Part shown: positions 1 through 8,328 of the stretch, piece by piece
Numbering within the stretch: position 1 is the stretch's first letter
Layout: each line of letters starts with the position of its first letter
Origin: Skermanella rosea
GTDB lineage: Bacteria > Pseudomonadota > Alphaproteobacteria > Azospirillales > Azospirillaceae
Length of the DNA: 64,000 nt
Direction: 5' to 3'
NCBI RefSeq assembly: GCF_016806835.2
Contig: NZ_CP086113.1
Location: 186,001-250,000, forward strand
Position numbers and translations under genes: made by a program
The notes under the pieces: generated by a model
Databases searched by the model: none
Told to the model about the DNA's origin: nothing
What the model saw: only the letters and a program-made list of their open reading frames with translations

Positions 1-519
1 GCCAACCTGCCGCGGGATGCGACCCGCTCCGCCTTCAAGACCCGGACGTCACCTGACGGGTTCAGCGCCGGCAATGAACTGAGGTTCGAGGATCTTCGTG
101 GATCGGAGCATGTCTACCTCAAGGCGCAGCGCAACCATGTGGTCGACGTGACCAACCTGTACGCGGTGGAGGCCGGCGGAAGCGCTACGATCACGTCGAA
201 GTCCCGCACCGTTCTGGAAGGCGCCATGGTTCCAGGCGGCGCGATGGGCAGCAGGATCGAGGTGACACCGCAAGGAATCGCTTTGCGCGTGACCGGCCCG
301 GCCGGGGTTCAAAGCCTCGTGCTGGGGCCGGACGGAGTCACCCTGGAGGGTCTGACGATCAGGCTGATGTCCAAGGGAATGATCTTCACGTCTCCCGTAC
401 CCCTGCCCCTGCCCCCGTCCATCGCGGCGGCGTTCCAAGCGACCCAGGTCCTTCTGGTCGCGAAAGCCCGGACGGACGCCCAGCTGGATGCCGCCGAGGC
501 CGAGCGCGACCGGACCTGA
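1..519 (+). CDS. vgrG: VgrG C-terminal part (type VI secretion spike), cut by window start
   Basis: The frame is open from base 1 to the stop at 517-519, so the gene enters from outside the window. The first residues read KTRTSPDGFSAGNELRFED, the conserved junction where VgrG passes from the gp5-like OB fold into the beta-prism needle. Alternating short beta segments rich in G, V and T follow (for example HVYLKAQRNHVVDVTN), as expected for the trimeric needle. VgrG trimers cap the Hcp tube of the type VI secretion system and carry effectors. The last 60 residues, with a P-rich stretch and an A/D/E-rich helix, may be an effector-docking tail (inference). The gene is convergent with the toxin gene at 600-1073. 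Only the 3' part can be judged. Confidence 0.85.
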   Translation, partial: ANLPRDATRSAFKTRTSPDGFSAGNELRFEDLRGSEHVYLKAQRNHVVDVTNLYAVEAGGSATITSKSRTVLEGAMVPGGAMGSRIEVTPQGIALRVTGPAGVQSLVLGPDGVTLEGLTIRLMSKGMIFTSPVPLPLPPSIAAAFQATQVLLVAKARTDAQLDAAEAERDRT

Positions 520-563
520 GAACCGCGCACCGGCGCCAGTTTCGGAGCTCGGCATCGGCCGTG

Positions 564-589
564 AAGGCGGCATGGGTCCATGCCGCCTT
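564..589. terminator. Bidirectional hairpin between vgrG and the toxin gene
   Basis: A perfect 12-bp inverted repeat (AAGGCGGCATGG, loop GT, then its complement) lies between two convergent stop codons. It has no clear T-run, so termination in both directions is inferred from position and stem strength. Confidence 0.6.
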
Positions 590-599
590 CCGGCGCCGG

Positions 600-1073
600 C
601 TAGAATGCGTCGACCGGGTAGCAGGTCACGATCTTGTAGCCGCCTTTGCCATCCGTCTCGATGACGGCGGTCAGCGACCGGAGCTTGCCGTTCCGGCATT
701 CCGCGTAAGCGCCTTGAACTCCCATCGTGCCTTCCGCGATCCTGACAGTGATGGACGACGAGCCGACGGATACGTTCGCCAGACTGATCCGCTCCTTCTT
801 CTTCGAGGATTTGATCCGCTCGAGATCGCGCTTGCCACTCGACGTCTTGAAGTAGGCGGAAAGTGCCTCATTCTGGTCGCCGGAAGACTTGAAGGTCGAG
901 AATTTCGTTCCAACCCGGAAATTATTGTTGAAGCGGGCGATCAGTTCGGCATCGCTCTTGTCGGCATGCCGTTCGCGCGAATGCATCGGCGCTCCATGGT
1001 GCGACGGAGCGCCTTCCGACTTGTCGAGCACCCGCTTGGCATCTTTGTTCTTGAAAGTGGTGGATTGCGGCAT
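600..1073 (-). CDS. Stand-alone RNase A-fold toxin domain (CdiA-CT type)
   Basis: A 157-residue protein; start ATG with AGAGGA about 8 nt upstream. The layout matches the bacterial RNase A-like toxin domain known from CdiA C-termini: HADKSDAELIAR near residues 36-47, and a C-terminal GYKIVTCYP at 145-153. In the studied CdiA homologue the active residues are His, Arg 11 residues later, and a late Thr-x-Tyr pair; here H36, R47, T150 and Y152 keep exactly that spacing. The expected activity is cleavage of RNA in a target cell. It lacks the large carrier usually fused to such domains and sits tail-to-tail with vgrG, so delivery as a T6SS cargo effector is plausible (inference). I see no immunity gene beside it; the following 570 bp hold no convincing ORF. 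Confidence 0.65.
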   Translation of the reverse strand: MPQSTTFKNKDAKRVLDKSEGAPSHHGAPMHSRERHADKSDAELIARFNNNFRVGTKFSTFKSSGDQNEALSAYFKTSSGKRDLERIKSSKKKERISLANVSVGSSSITVRIAEGTMGVQGAYAECRNGKLRSLTAVIETDGKGGYKIVTCYPVDAF

Positions 1074-1644
1074 TCCGGTTTTCCTCTGTTCACGATCGCG
1101 GTCATGGGGACTGCAAGCTTGTAACCGCAGGTACTTCGAGGAAGAGCGCCGCCGATGGCATCAAGTCTAATGCGATGCGGAGACTCGCGGATCATGTTTT
1201 CCTCTCCTGCTCCGTTACAGGCGGACAGGATCGGGGACGTTGACTACCGAATGATTTCAAGTTTCAGCAACAGTATTGCAGACGTAATCTTGGCGGTGTC
1301 CGGCCTTATGTAGCATCCGCAGATGGTTACCGAGTTGCCAGGGGTCTTTGACGTGAAACGATGCTCTCGATCGTGTCCCACGGCCTGGCCCGGAACGGGC
1401 TCTCCTGCACCAAGCCATGGGACACGATCCGTTCCCGGAACGGTTTAGGGGATGCCATCGCGGGTGGCCTCCTCGATCACATGCCACCCTGTGCGGGGCC
1501 GGAGGACGCGAAACGACATCTCGGCATTCCGCACGCCAATGCCGAAAAACGCTACCTTGCTCGACCCCAGCGCGTAACACCGGCGGCGTGACCCGGCTGA
1601 ACCGACCGTCGGAGAATCCGGCGCGGCTCGACGATGCGCCGGCG
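1074..1644. other. 571 bp without a convincing gene
   Basis: No ORF here resembles a known family or has a good ribosome site. The stretch contains one notable inverted repeat (1369-1429). It separates the toxin gene from decayed catabolic genes and looks like junction DNA. Confidence 0.5.
1369..1429. repeat. 12-bp inverted repeat with internal direct repeat
   Basis: GATCGTGTCCCA at 1369-1380 is matched by its exact complement at 1418-1429. CCCGGAACGG occurs at 1389-1398 and again at 1434-1443. This could be an old IS end or a regulatory hairpin; no function can be assigned. Confidence 0.5.
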
Positions 1645-1887
1645 TCAGCCCATCCTGCCGACGAACAGCTTCTCCACCCTCATGTCGCGGAACGTGTACG
1701 GTGTTCCCCCGACGCCAAGCCCTGGACTGGCGCAGGCCGGCGAACGGCATCCGTCCACGCGGAACGCCGTGTGATCGTTCACCATGACCGCGGAACCGCC
1801 GAGCCGGGCGTAAGGAAGGGCGTTGGCCCGGCCGATCGCCCCGTCGAGGTCGTCATAGGCGTAGACGCAGACGACGGGGCCGAACAC
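1645..1887 (-). pseudogene. Aldehyde dehydrogenase C-terminal fragment
   Basis: The reading starts FGPVVCVYAYDDLDGAIGRA, the conserved stretch after the catalytic domain in NAD-dependent aldehyde dehydrogenases. It continues through AVMVNDHTAFRVD and ends GTPYTFRDMRVEKLFVG, the oligomerisation tail. Between these the sense jumps frames: MPFAGLRQS is read in another frame (ORF ending 1445), so at least one indel is present. The N-terminal 350-400 residues, with the catalytic Cys and Glu, are missing. It is one of four adjacent minus-strand gene remnants (1645-3425). Confidence 0.75.
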
Positions 1888-1929
1888 TTCGTGGGTGGAC
1901 AGGCGGCAATCGGGCGGCGGTGCCGAAGA

Positions 1930-2226
1930 TCAGCGCGACGCCATGATGGCGGCGCTCTTCGGGTGCAGCGAGATGGCGTGGGTGAACAGGGCCTCCAAGC
2001 TGAAGCCGAAGCGGGCGAGGATCAGGACCGACATCAGGACCGCTCCCGAAAGCAGCAGGACCGCCTTGATGATCTGGACCCAGGCCGTCGCCAGCATTCC
2101 GCCGAAGGTCACGTAGAGCATCATCAGGATGCCGACCGCTCCGACCGCCCTGTGGTAGGGAAGGCCGAACAGCAGCTCGATCAGCTTACTCGCCCCCACT
2201 ATCTGCGCGATCAGGTAGAACCCGTG
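1930..2226 (-). pseudogene. Sodium:solute symporter fragment (ActP-like)
   Basis: About 95 residues, reading [20 protein letters not shown] and then [20 protein letters not shown], match the middle transmembrane segments of SSS-family acetate/monocarboxylate symporters of the ActP type. Both ends are lost: the upstream side runs into the isochorismatase gene's 3' flank and the downstream side into the aldehyde dehydrogenase remnant. The piece has hydrophobic helices but cannot make a transporter. Confidence 0.75.
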
Positions 2227-2265
2227 ACGACCGGTCGTTCCACCATCTCCCCGTCCGCTGAGCGG

Positions 2266-2934
2266 TCAACCGAAGAAGCCGAGCACCTCGTCGAGTTGCA
2301 CGACATGGCAATAGATCATGTTGATGATCTCCAGCTCCCGATGGTGCAGCTCCATCGTCGCGGCGGCGCAGCAGTCGTCGACGACCACGACGCCGTAGCT
2401 CTCGTCCGCGAGGCTCCGCACGGTCGAGGAGATGCACTGGTCGGTGAAGATGCCGGAGACGATGACGTCCTTGATGCCCATGTTGTGCAGCAGGGGACGC
2501 AGGTTCGTCCCGGTCAGCGCGCTGTCGGTCGTCTTCATGACGACGATCTCGTCGCCCTGCGGCGCCAGTTCCGGCACGATCTGCCCGTCCGGACGGTCCT
2601 TGGGCAGCAGGAGGTAGTTGAAGCCGGGTTTCTTCTGGCTCAGCGACCGGTCGCGTCCGTCGTTCTTGAGGCAGGCGATGCGGGCGAAGATCACCTCGAC
2701 GCCGCGCTTCCGGCACTCGGCCAGAAGACGCTGGTTGTTGGGGATCACGGTGTTCCGCATGTGCTCGAAGAACGGACGCTAGCGTTCGGTTTCCTCCGGC
2801 GCTTCCTTGTCTTCCAGGTAGGTCGTCTGGATGTCCACGACCAGGAGCGCGGTCGTGGCCGGATCGAGCCGGATGTCGTCCGGCTCCTCGGCGGTGGCGT
2901 AGTAGAAGGAGCGGTAAGCGGTCTTCCAGCTCAT
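2266..2934 (-). pseudogene. Isochorismatase-family cysteine hydrolase with one in-frame TAG
   Basis: The N-terminal 51 residues (start ATG at 2934; ALLVVDIQTTYL carries the catalytic Asp) run in the same frame as the 164-residue C-terminal part. That part contains the cis-peptide/cysteine region IVSGIFTDQCISSTVRSL with the nucleophilic Cys. Only a TAG at 2781-2779 separates them. The residues around it read ETER-stop-RPFFEHMRNT, where TGG (Trp) is the simplest ancestor. The rest is intact, so this looks like a young nonsense mutation. The ATG overlaps the upstream livM remnant by 4 nt (ATGA), showing a former operon. Family members hydrolyse amide, ureide or enol-ether bonds; the substrate is unknown. 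Stop-codon readthrough is possible but unlikely. Confidence 0.8.
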
Positions 2935-3425
2935 GTCGATGATTCCCGTTTCGCTATGGCTCTCACGATGATGGCGCCGATCTCGCGCGACGGGAACAAG
3001 CCGCCCGGCCGCAGGATCAGGATGCCGATCATGGCGATGGCAAGGACGACCTCGGTAAGGCCGATCACCTGCTCGCTGAAGATCCTGGCGCTGTTCAGGG
3101 CGCCCTCCAGCGACCGCAGCCCCTCGAAGGCGCCCGTCACGAGGAAGGTCCCGACGACGGCTCCGGTCACCGTGTTGGCGCCTCCGATCACCAGCATTCC
3201 CAGGATCACGAAGGTCTCGCGCAGATAGAAGACGTTGGGCGAGAACGAGGTGATGAAGTGCCCCCACAGCGCGCCGCCGATCCCGGCGAACAGCGCCGCC
3301 AGGACGAAGGCGCGCCAGCGCAGGTGCGGGATGTGGACGCCCAGCGCCCCGGCGGCCACCTCGTCGTCGCGGCTCGCCCTCAGCAGGCGGCCGGGGTGAG
3401 CCTCCCCGACCGTCCGCGCGACGTG
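2931..3425 (-). pseudogene. LivM-type branched-chain amino acid ABC permease, C-terminal fragment
   Basis: The reading LLRASRDDEVAAGALGVHIP at the upstream edge is the cytoplasmic loop that docks the ATPase in LivM permeases. WGHFITSFSPNVFYLRETF, GANTVTGAVVGTFLV and the last helix with LILRPGGLF follow. The N-terminal half is missing: sequence identity stops around 3420-3425, directly at the stop codon of the quinone reductase gene, so a recombination joint lies there. Its stop overlaps the isochorismatase start. Confidence 0.8.
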
Positions 3426-4439
3426 TCAGGCGGCTTGCCGGGCCGGGGGCGAGGCGGTCGCCTCGCCCGACACGTCGATCACGACCTTGCCGCGCAGTCC
3501 CCGTGCGGCGCCGTTCTCCAGCAGTTCGTGCGCCTCAGCCATGCGGGCGAGCGGCAGCGTCGCGCCGATCACGGGCTTGACCAAGCCGCGCTCGACGAGG
3601 CTTGTGAGCGCGTCGAGCTTGCCTCGGTTCTGGCGGGTGAACACGAAGTGGTAGGCCGCGTTCTTGCCCCAGGCCTCGACGAGGTTCTGCGGCTGTGCGA
3701 TGTCGACGAGGCTGACCACGCGCCCGAATGCCGCGAGCGTGAGCGGGCTTCGCGTGAGCGTGTCACCGCCGATCGTGTCGAAGACGACGTTCACGCCCTC
3801 TCCCCCGGTCAGCCGGGCGACCGCCTCGACATAGTCTTCGGCGGTGAAGTCGATCGCCTCGTCGGCGCCGAGCGAGTGCACGAAGTCGTGGTCGCGGGCG
3901 CGCGCCGTCGTGATCACCCGCGCGCCGATCGCCTTCGCCACCTGAACCGCGATCGTGCCGACGCCGCCCGCGCCGCCGTGGATGAGGATCGTCTCGCCGA
4001 CCTTCAGCTGCGCGCGCTGGACGAACGCCTCCCAAACCGTGCCGCCAACGAGCGTCAAGCTCGCCGCCTCAAGGTGCGTGAGATTCCGTGGCTTGCGGCC
4101 GACGAGTTCGACGTCGGCGACGTGCTGCTCAGCGTAGGAGCCGGCGTCGCCGAAGATCTTCGGTGTGTAGTAGACTTCATCGCCGACTGCGAACTTGCGA
4201 ACGTCCGAGCCCAATTCCTCGACAACGCCCGAGATGTCATGGCCGATGATTGCGGGCAACGGCACGTAGTCCGTGTAGTCGCCGCGGCGGATTTGGTAAT
4301 CGAGCGGATTGACGGCAGTGGCATGCACCCGCACCCGCACTTGGTGCGGGCCGACCTCCGGCACCGGCACCTCGCGCAGCTCGAACGCGTCCGGCCCGCC
4401 AAAGCGGGTGAGGACGGCTGCTTTCATGGTCTTGGTCAT
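3426..4439 (-). CDS. NADP-dependent quinone reductase / zinc-type alcohol dehydrogenase-like (MDR) oxidoreductase
   Basis: A 337-residue medium-chain dehydrogenase/reductase. The GroES-like N-terminal domain ([20 protein letters not shown]) is followed by a Rossmann fold with [20 protein letters not shown], the NADPH-binding glycine motif of quinone oxidoreductases. I see no structural zinc cysteines, which favours the zinc-free quinone reductase branch. The start ATG at 4439 is chosen because GAGGAAAT lies about 8 nt upstream; a longer in-frame start at 4487 has no ribosome site. It is transcribed divergently from the LysR gene at 4585, which probably controls it. Its stop abuts the truncated livM. 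Confidence 0.88.
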   Translation of the reverse strand: MTKTMKAAVLTRFGGPDAFELREVPVPEVGPHQVRVRVHATAVNPLDYQIRRGDYTDYVPLPAIIGHDISGVVEELGSDVRKFAVGDEVYYTPKIFGDAGSYAEQHVADVELVGRKPRNLTHLEAASLTLVGGTVWEAFVQRAQLKVGETILIHGGAGGVGTIAVQVAKAIGARVITTARARDHDFVHSLGADEAIDFTAEDYVEAVARLTGGEGVNVVFDTIGGDTLTRSPLTLAAFGRVVSLVDIAQPQNLVEAWGKNAAYHFVFTRQNRGKLDALTSLVERGLVKPVIGATLPLARMAEAHELLENGAARGLRGKVVIDVSGEATASPPARQAA

Positions 4440-4584
4440 CACGATTTCCTCTCGGTAATAGAGGCATAGGCGGGCTCCATGGCCCATGGTCCCCTTGGGA
4501 CTCTGCCTATTTGACTTGTCGTGATTGCTCTCGGTAGCGGGTCTGGCCTAGGATCAGTTTCAACGAAGCTTTGAAAGCGACGCC

Positions 4585-5511
4585 ATGGACGTGAACGACT
4601 TGAACCTGTTCGTGCGCATCGCTCAACTCCGAAGCATCAGCTCTGCAGCCCGCGACTTGGGCCTCACTCCGGCGGGAGCGAGCGCCAGACTGGCGGCGCT
4701 CGAGAGAAAGCTCGGGGCCAGGCTCCTCCACCGAACAACGCGACAGGCGACCTTGACCGAGGACGGCCTCGCCTTTCTGCCGCATGCAGAGCACGTTGTA
4801 CTCGCAGCAGAGTCCGCCCGAGCGGCGCTCGGGCGGGAGCAAGCCGTGCCGCGCGGCACCCTGCGGGTGGCGGCTCCGGCCTCGTTCGCGCGCATGCATA
4901 TCGTGCCAGGTCTGCCCGACTTCTGCAGGCAATATCCCGAGTTGGCCCTCGACTTGCGCATCTCGGACAGCGTTGTCGATCTCGTCGAAGGTGCCTTCGA
5001 TGTGGCGGTTCGCTATGCCGAGCTCAGCGACTCGTCCTTCGTCGCGCGGCGGCTCGCTCCAGATAATCGGGTGCTGGTCGCATCGCCCGAGTACATCGAA
5101 CGGCGCGGGCGGCCGAACACGCCCAACGACCTCGCAGAACACGCCTGCCTCGTTGTCGGTACGCTCGATCTCTGGACCTTCCGAGGAAAGGGTGGAGAGC
5201 TGATCGAGCGGCGTATCGCCCCAGGCCTACGAATCAATGACGGCGGTGCCGTGCGCGATGCGGCCTGTGCGGGGCTCGGCGTCGCTCTGATGGCCACTTG
5301 GTGCGCTGCGGACGAGCTTCGATCTGGCGCCCTCGTACCAGCCCTTCCCGAGTACCCGCTCGTCTCGACACAGACGCTTTGGGTGCTTTACCCAAGTTTG
5401 CGCGAACTGGCACCGAAGGTGAGGGTCTTCATCGACTGGCTTGTCGAGCGATTTGGGCGGCAACCGTACTGGGACCGAGGCCTTGAGAGCATCTTAGGGA
5501 ACAGTCAATGA
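4585..5511 (+). CDS. LysR-family transcriptional regulator
   Basis: A 308-residue protein. The N-terminal winged helix-turn-helix (residues 1-60, FVRIAQLRSISSAARDLGLT then ARLAALERKLGARLLHRTTR) is typical of the CrgA/AaeR-like branch. It is followed by the effector domain from about residue 90 (GTLRVAAPASFARMHIVPGL). It is divergent from the quinone reductase gene with 145 bp between start codons, the usual arrangement for autoregulation and control of the neighbour. The effector cannot be told from sequence. Confidence 0.92.
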   Translation: MDVNDLNLFVRIAQLRSISSAARDLGLTPAGASARLAALERKLGARLLHRTTRQATLTEDGLAFLPHAEHVVLAAESARAALGREQAVPRGTLRVAAPASFARMHIVPGLPDFCRQYPELALDLRISDSVVDLVEGAFDVAVRYAELSDSSFVARRLAPDNRVLVASPEYIERRGRPNTPNDLAEHACLVVGTLDLWTFRGKGGELIERRIAPGLRINDGGAVRDAACAGLGVALMATWCAADELRSGALVPALPEYPLVSTQTLWVLYPSLRELAPKVRVFIDWLVERFGRQPYWDRGLESILGNSQ

Positions 5512-5652
5512 CGCTCGCTCCTGGGCACTCAGATTACTGGGAGATTTTCGTTCACCTTACCTGCCTGATGTTGGTGAGAAACTGCCTACGGCGTTGCCGT
5601 TGCGGGGAGAGCCGGATACAGGGGCAGCCCATCCGCTGCCTCCGAGCCCTGC

Positions 5653-6443
5653 ATGCCCGACGAGGCGAAAGAACCCCGCCGCCACAAGATCCCACGGGCG
5701 CACCACAAGGTTGAGAACTGGGCCGAGTACGACGCGGCGTTGGTTCGGCGAGGCAGCTTGACGGTGTGGGTGTCGCCCGAGGCGCTGGCGGCCTGGACAC
5801 CGCCGAGCACGAGCCGGCGCGGTCGGCCCCAACGCTACTCCGACATCGCCATTGAGGCCGGGCTGATGCTGCGCCTGGCGTTCGGTCGCCGGTGGCGCCA
5901 GACCGAGGGTCTGCTGGGCTCACTCGTGGGCTTGCTCGGCCTGGATCTGCCGGTCCCGGATCACACGACCCTTTCCCGGCGCAGCGCCAACTTGGCCGTC
6001 GCCACGGCGCTGAACAAGGCCAGCGGGCCGGTGACCGTCGTCATCGACTCCACCGGCCTCAAGGTGTTCGGGGCCGGCGAGTGGCAACCGGAGAAGCATG
6101 GCGGCAAGCCGCGCCGGACTTGGCGGAAGCTGCATCTCGCGGTCGATCCCGACACCGGCGGAGCCCGTCAGCCAGACCATTTTCCGCCACTCGCCGCGGT
6201 GATCATCCCGCCCCGGTGGGCCGCCGTGCCAAGGCGACAGGGCGGAAACGGTTCCGACCCGGCGCGACCGGCACATCCTGGTGATCCGGGAGCGCGGCCG
6301 GCTCGGTTGGCAGAAGGCGGTCGGATACGGCAGCCGCTCCCTCTGAGAGGTCGCCATGCTGCGCTACCAGGTCCCCATCGGCCGAAGCCTCCGGACCCGG
6401 ACCCTGCGCGCCCGGAAGGTCGAGGCGACCGTCGGATGCACAG
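5653..6443 (+). pseudogene. IS5-type transposase remnant, internally deleted
   Basis: Residues 1-165 from 5653 match an IS5-family DDE transposase: VENWAEYDAALVRRGSLTVW at the start, LPVPDHTTLSRR, then VVIDSTGLKVFG with the first catalytic Asp and KLHLAVDPDTG. After DPDTGG the frame is lost. The C-terminal part reappears in other frames (LGWQKAVGYG near 6310, then MLRYQVPIGRSLRTRTL and KVEATVGC up to about 6440). At least two indels or a deletion are needed. The end near 6443 coincides with the IS200/IS605 edge, which probably inserted into or beside it. Confidence 0.75.
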
Positions 6444-6600
6444 TGGTGACTACTCTCGGCCCTGAAGGGCCGAGCTTCCGCGCCTCACAACGCAGCGTTC
6501 CTGTTTCCGTCCGGCAGCCCGGCTCGATCCACAGGCCGACACCCGAAGTCCTCGGGCCTTGATAACCTTTGACGCATTGAAATCGGCGTTTTCGTGGTGA
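6444..6600 (-). ncRNA. Candidate omega-RNA (reRNA) of TnpB
   Basis: In this family the guide RNA overlaps the 3' end of tnpB and the right end, and its guide is the DNA just outside. Here the tnpB stop codon (6452-6450) lies immediately beside the 8-bp hairpin 6455-6474, as expected. The guide would then read from about position 6445 leftwards into the IS5 remnant. The 5' limit is arbitrary. Confidence 0.35.
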
Positions 6601-7667
6601 CCGCAAGCGACACACAGAAACTCCGCCTGGGAACGCCGATTGTCGGCATGGATGCAGCCGCAGACGCTGCATTCCCGGCTGGTGTTCGGCGCCGGCGTGG
6701 TCCTGAGTTCTCCGCCGTACCACGCGGCCTTGTACTCCAGCATCAGCCTGATCTGATGGGGCGCCACGTCCAGTATCGACCTGTTCAGCCCTGACTTGGC
6801 CCTGACATTACTCCCCGGCTGCTCGATCGTTCCGGCCGCACTCGCCGTCATGTTCCGCACCTTCAGGTCTTCGACGACAATGACGCCGTGGTTCTTGGCT
6901 ATCGCTGTCGTCGCCTTGTGCGCGGCATCCTTCCGCCGCCGCGCGAGACGGGCCTGGAACCGGGCGACGGCAAGACGCGCCCTGGCCTGATTTCTCGACC
7001 CCTTCGTCTTCCTGGCGACCTTGCGCTGAAGCGTCGCCAGCTTATGCCTTTCCCTGTCCGTGGTTCGCGGAAGCTGGATCACCTGCCCCGTCGACAGCAC
7101 CATCGGCTTCGCGACGCCCATGTCTACCCCGACCGCCGGCCCCAGGTTCGGCATCGGCTCCGGCATCTCGATCTCGCACTGGATGGAGACATACCAGCAG
7201 TCGGCTTCACGACTGACCGTCGCAGTCTTCATCCGGCCTTCCATCGGACGATGCCGGACCCAGGCGACCCATCCAGCCTTGGGCAGGAATATGCGATCCG
7301 CCTCCGGTTTGAACTGCTTGGGATCGGGATACCGGAAACTATCGCGATCTCCCCGCCTGCGAAACCGCGGACAACCGGCGCGGCCTTCGAAGAAGTTCTT
7401 GAAAGCCTTGTCGAGATCGATGATGGCCTGCTGCAACGGATGGTTCGGCACCTCACGCAGCCAGGGCGCCTCGGCCTTCAGCGCCGGCAGTTCAGCGATC
7501 TGGGCGTAAGCGGTCAATCTTCTCGGATGGCTGCGGTGATATTCAAGCTTCCGCTGCTCGAGACACAGGTTGTAGACAAACCCGCACGCCCCCGCTGTCT
7601 GCCTGAACAGGGCCTCCTGCTCGACGGTCGGATACACGCGATAGCGGTATGCCTTGAGCCTGATCAT
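6450..7667 (-). CDS. tnpB: TnpB, RNA-guided DNA endonuclease of IS200/IS605
   Basis: A 405-residue protein of full family length. The N-terminal helical/WED part begins MIRLKAYRYRVYPTVEQEAL. RuvC-I is GVDMG with D182, RuvC-II is VVEDL with E266, and RuvC-III is NADFNAS with D362. A zinc ribbon lies between (C333, C336, C352, C355). All catalytic residues are present, so the nuclease is probably active. TnpB cuts DNA matching the guide next to a short target-adjacent motif and helps keep the element in place. The stop codon sits in the right-end structure. Confidence 0.95.
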   Translation of the reverse strand: MIRLKAYRYRVYPTVEQEALFRQTAGACGFVYNLCLEQRKLEYHRSHPRRLTAYAQIAELPALKAEAPWLREVPNHPLQQAIIDLDKAFKNFFEGRAGCPRFRRRGDRDSFRYPDPKQFKPEADRIFLPKAGWVAWVRHRPMEGRMKTATVSREADCWYVSIQCEIEMPEPMPNLGPAVGVDMGVAKPMVLSTGQVIQLPRTTDRERHKLATLQRKVARKTKGSRNQARARLAVARFQARLARRRKDAAHKATTAIAKNHGVIVVEDLKVRNMTASAAGTIEQPGSNVRAKSGLNRSILDVAPHQIRLMLEYKAAWYGGELRTTPAPNTSRECSVCGCIHADNRRSQAEFLCVACGHHENADFNASKVIKARGLRVSACGSSRAAGRKQERCVVRRGSSALQGRE

Positions 7668-7706
7668 GGCATGAGAGTATTCGGTCTCTCATCAGGAGGC
7701 AAGCTC

Positions 7707-8111
7707 ATGAGTATTGAATATCGCAGAGGTCGTAGCGTCGTTTGTTCTCTGCACGTTCATTTGGTCTTCGTCACGAAGTATCGTCGCGGCGTCCTCAGCG
7801 ACCGCGCCCACGAGGTGCTGCGCGACGTCTTCCTGGGTGTCTGTGCCGAGTTCGGCGCGCGGCTGAAGGAGGCGAACGGCGAGGACGACCACGTCCACCT
7901 GCTGATCGAGTACCCACCCACGGTTCAGCTTTCCAAACTGGTCAACAGCCTCAAGGGTGTATCGAGCCGCCTGCTGCGTCAGCACGACTTCCCTGAAGTG
8001 GCGCAAAGGCTCTGGGGTGGACATCTCTGGAGCCCATCCTACTTCGCGGCATCCTGCGGCGGCGCGCCGTTGGAGATCGTCAAGCAGTACATCGAGCAGC
8101 AGCGCCGGTAG
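7707..8111 (+). CDS. tnpA: TnpA, Y1 HUH transposase of IS200/IS605
   Basis: A 134-residue protein. It begins MSIEYRRGRSVVCSLHVHLV and carries the HUH pair H62-V-H64 in EDDHVHLLIEYPP and the nucleophilic Tyr128 in LEIVKQYIEQQ. Length and motifs are those of a complete Y1 transposase that moves single-stranded DNA. The start at 7707 has AGGAGG 9-14 nt upstream. It diverges from tnpB. Confidence 0.95.
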   Translation: MSIEYRRGRSVVCSLHVHLVFVTKYRRGVLSDRAHEVLRDVFLGVCAEFGARLKEANGEDDHVHLLIEYPPTVQLSKLVNSLKGVSSRLLRQHDFPEVAQRLWGGHLWSPSYFAASCGGAPLEIVKQYIEQQRR

Positions 8112-8179
8112 GACTTCGGCGCGGACGCACCAAGGGCGCCTATCCCGGCCCTGAAGATGCCGGGTTTGCGGCACCAAGT

Positions 8180-8281
8180 AGTGGGATCAATCGACTCCTT
8201 CAAGGTGCCTTCGGAACGCTGAACGCCGTTGATCCAGTTGAAAGCTTTGCGGGTTCCGATGCTGTCGAGCGCCTTTGCCAT
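8180..8281 (-). pseudogene. Aldehyde dehydrogenase N-terminal stub cut at the IS200/IS605 edge
   Basis: The start ATG at 8281 has AGGA about 8 nt upstream. The reading MAKALDSIGTRKAFNWINGV then KESIDPTT is the beginning of a betaine-aldehyde-dehydrogenase-like enzyme. After about 34 residues the sequence becomes the insertion element. It was the third gene of the operon with the GMC dehydrogenase; the break removes the enzyme that would have oxidised the aldehyde product. Confidence 0.75.
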
Positions 8282-8328
8282 AATTCTGTTCCTTGCATGT
8301 TGGCCGCCGTCCAAGGATCGGCGTGAGT

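Larger units (their letters stand above)
6444..8180. mobile_element. IS200/IS605-family element with divergent tnpB and tnpA
   Basis: tnpB (minus) and tnpA (plus) start 39 bp apart and diverge, the IS605/IS608 layout. Subterminal hairpins mark both ends: an 8-bp stem CTCGGCCC/GGGCCGAG at 6455-6474 and an imperfect CCCGGC/GCCGGG hairpin near 8145-8168. Both loops contain CCTGAAG, as expected for single-strand recognition by TnpA. Exact cleavage points cannot be fixed by eye. The left flank is the IS5 remnant and the right flank is the 5' part of an aldehyde dehydrogenase gene. Confidence 0.85.

Noticed and set aside
1417-3228. A 603-codon plus-strand frame over the decayed catabolic genes
   Set aside because: The minus strand carries recognisable LivM, isochorismatase, symporter and dehydrogenase sequence; the plus frame is its mirror.
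1645-8281. The aldehyde dehydrogenase fragments at 1645-1887 and 8180-8281 as two halves of one gene
   Set aside because: They lie on the same strand but in different gene contexts (symporter remnant versus GMC operon) with intact genes between; shared origin is possible but not supported.
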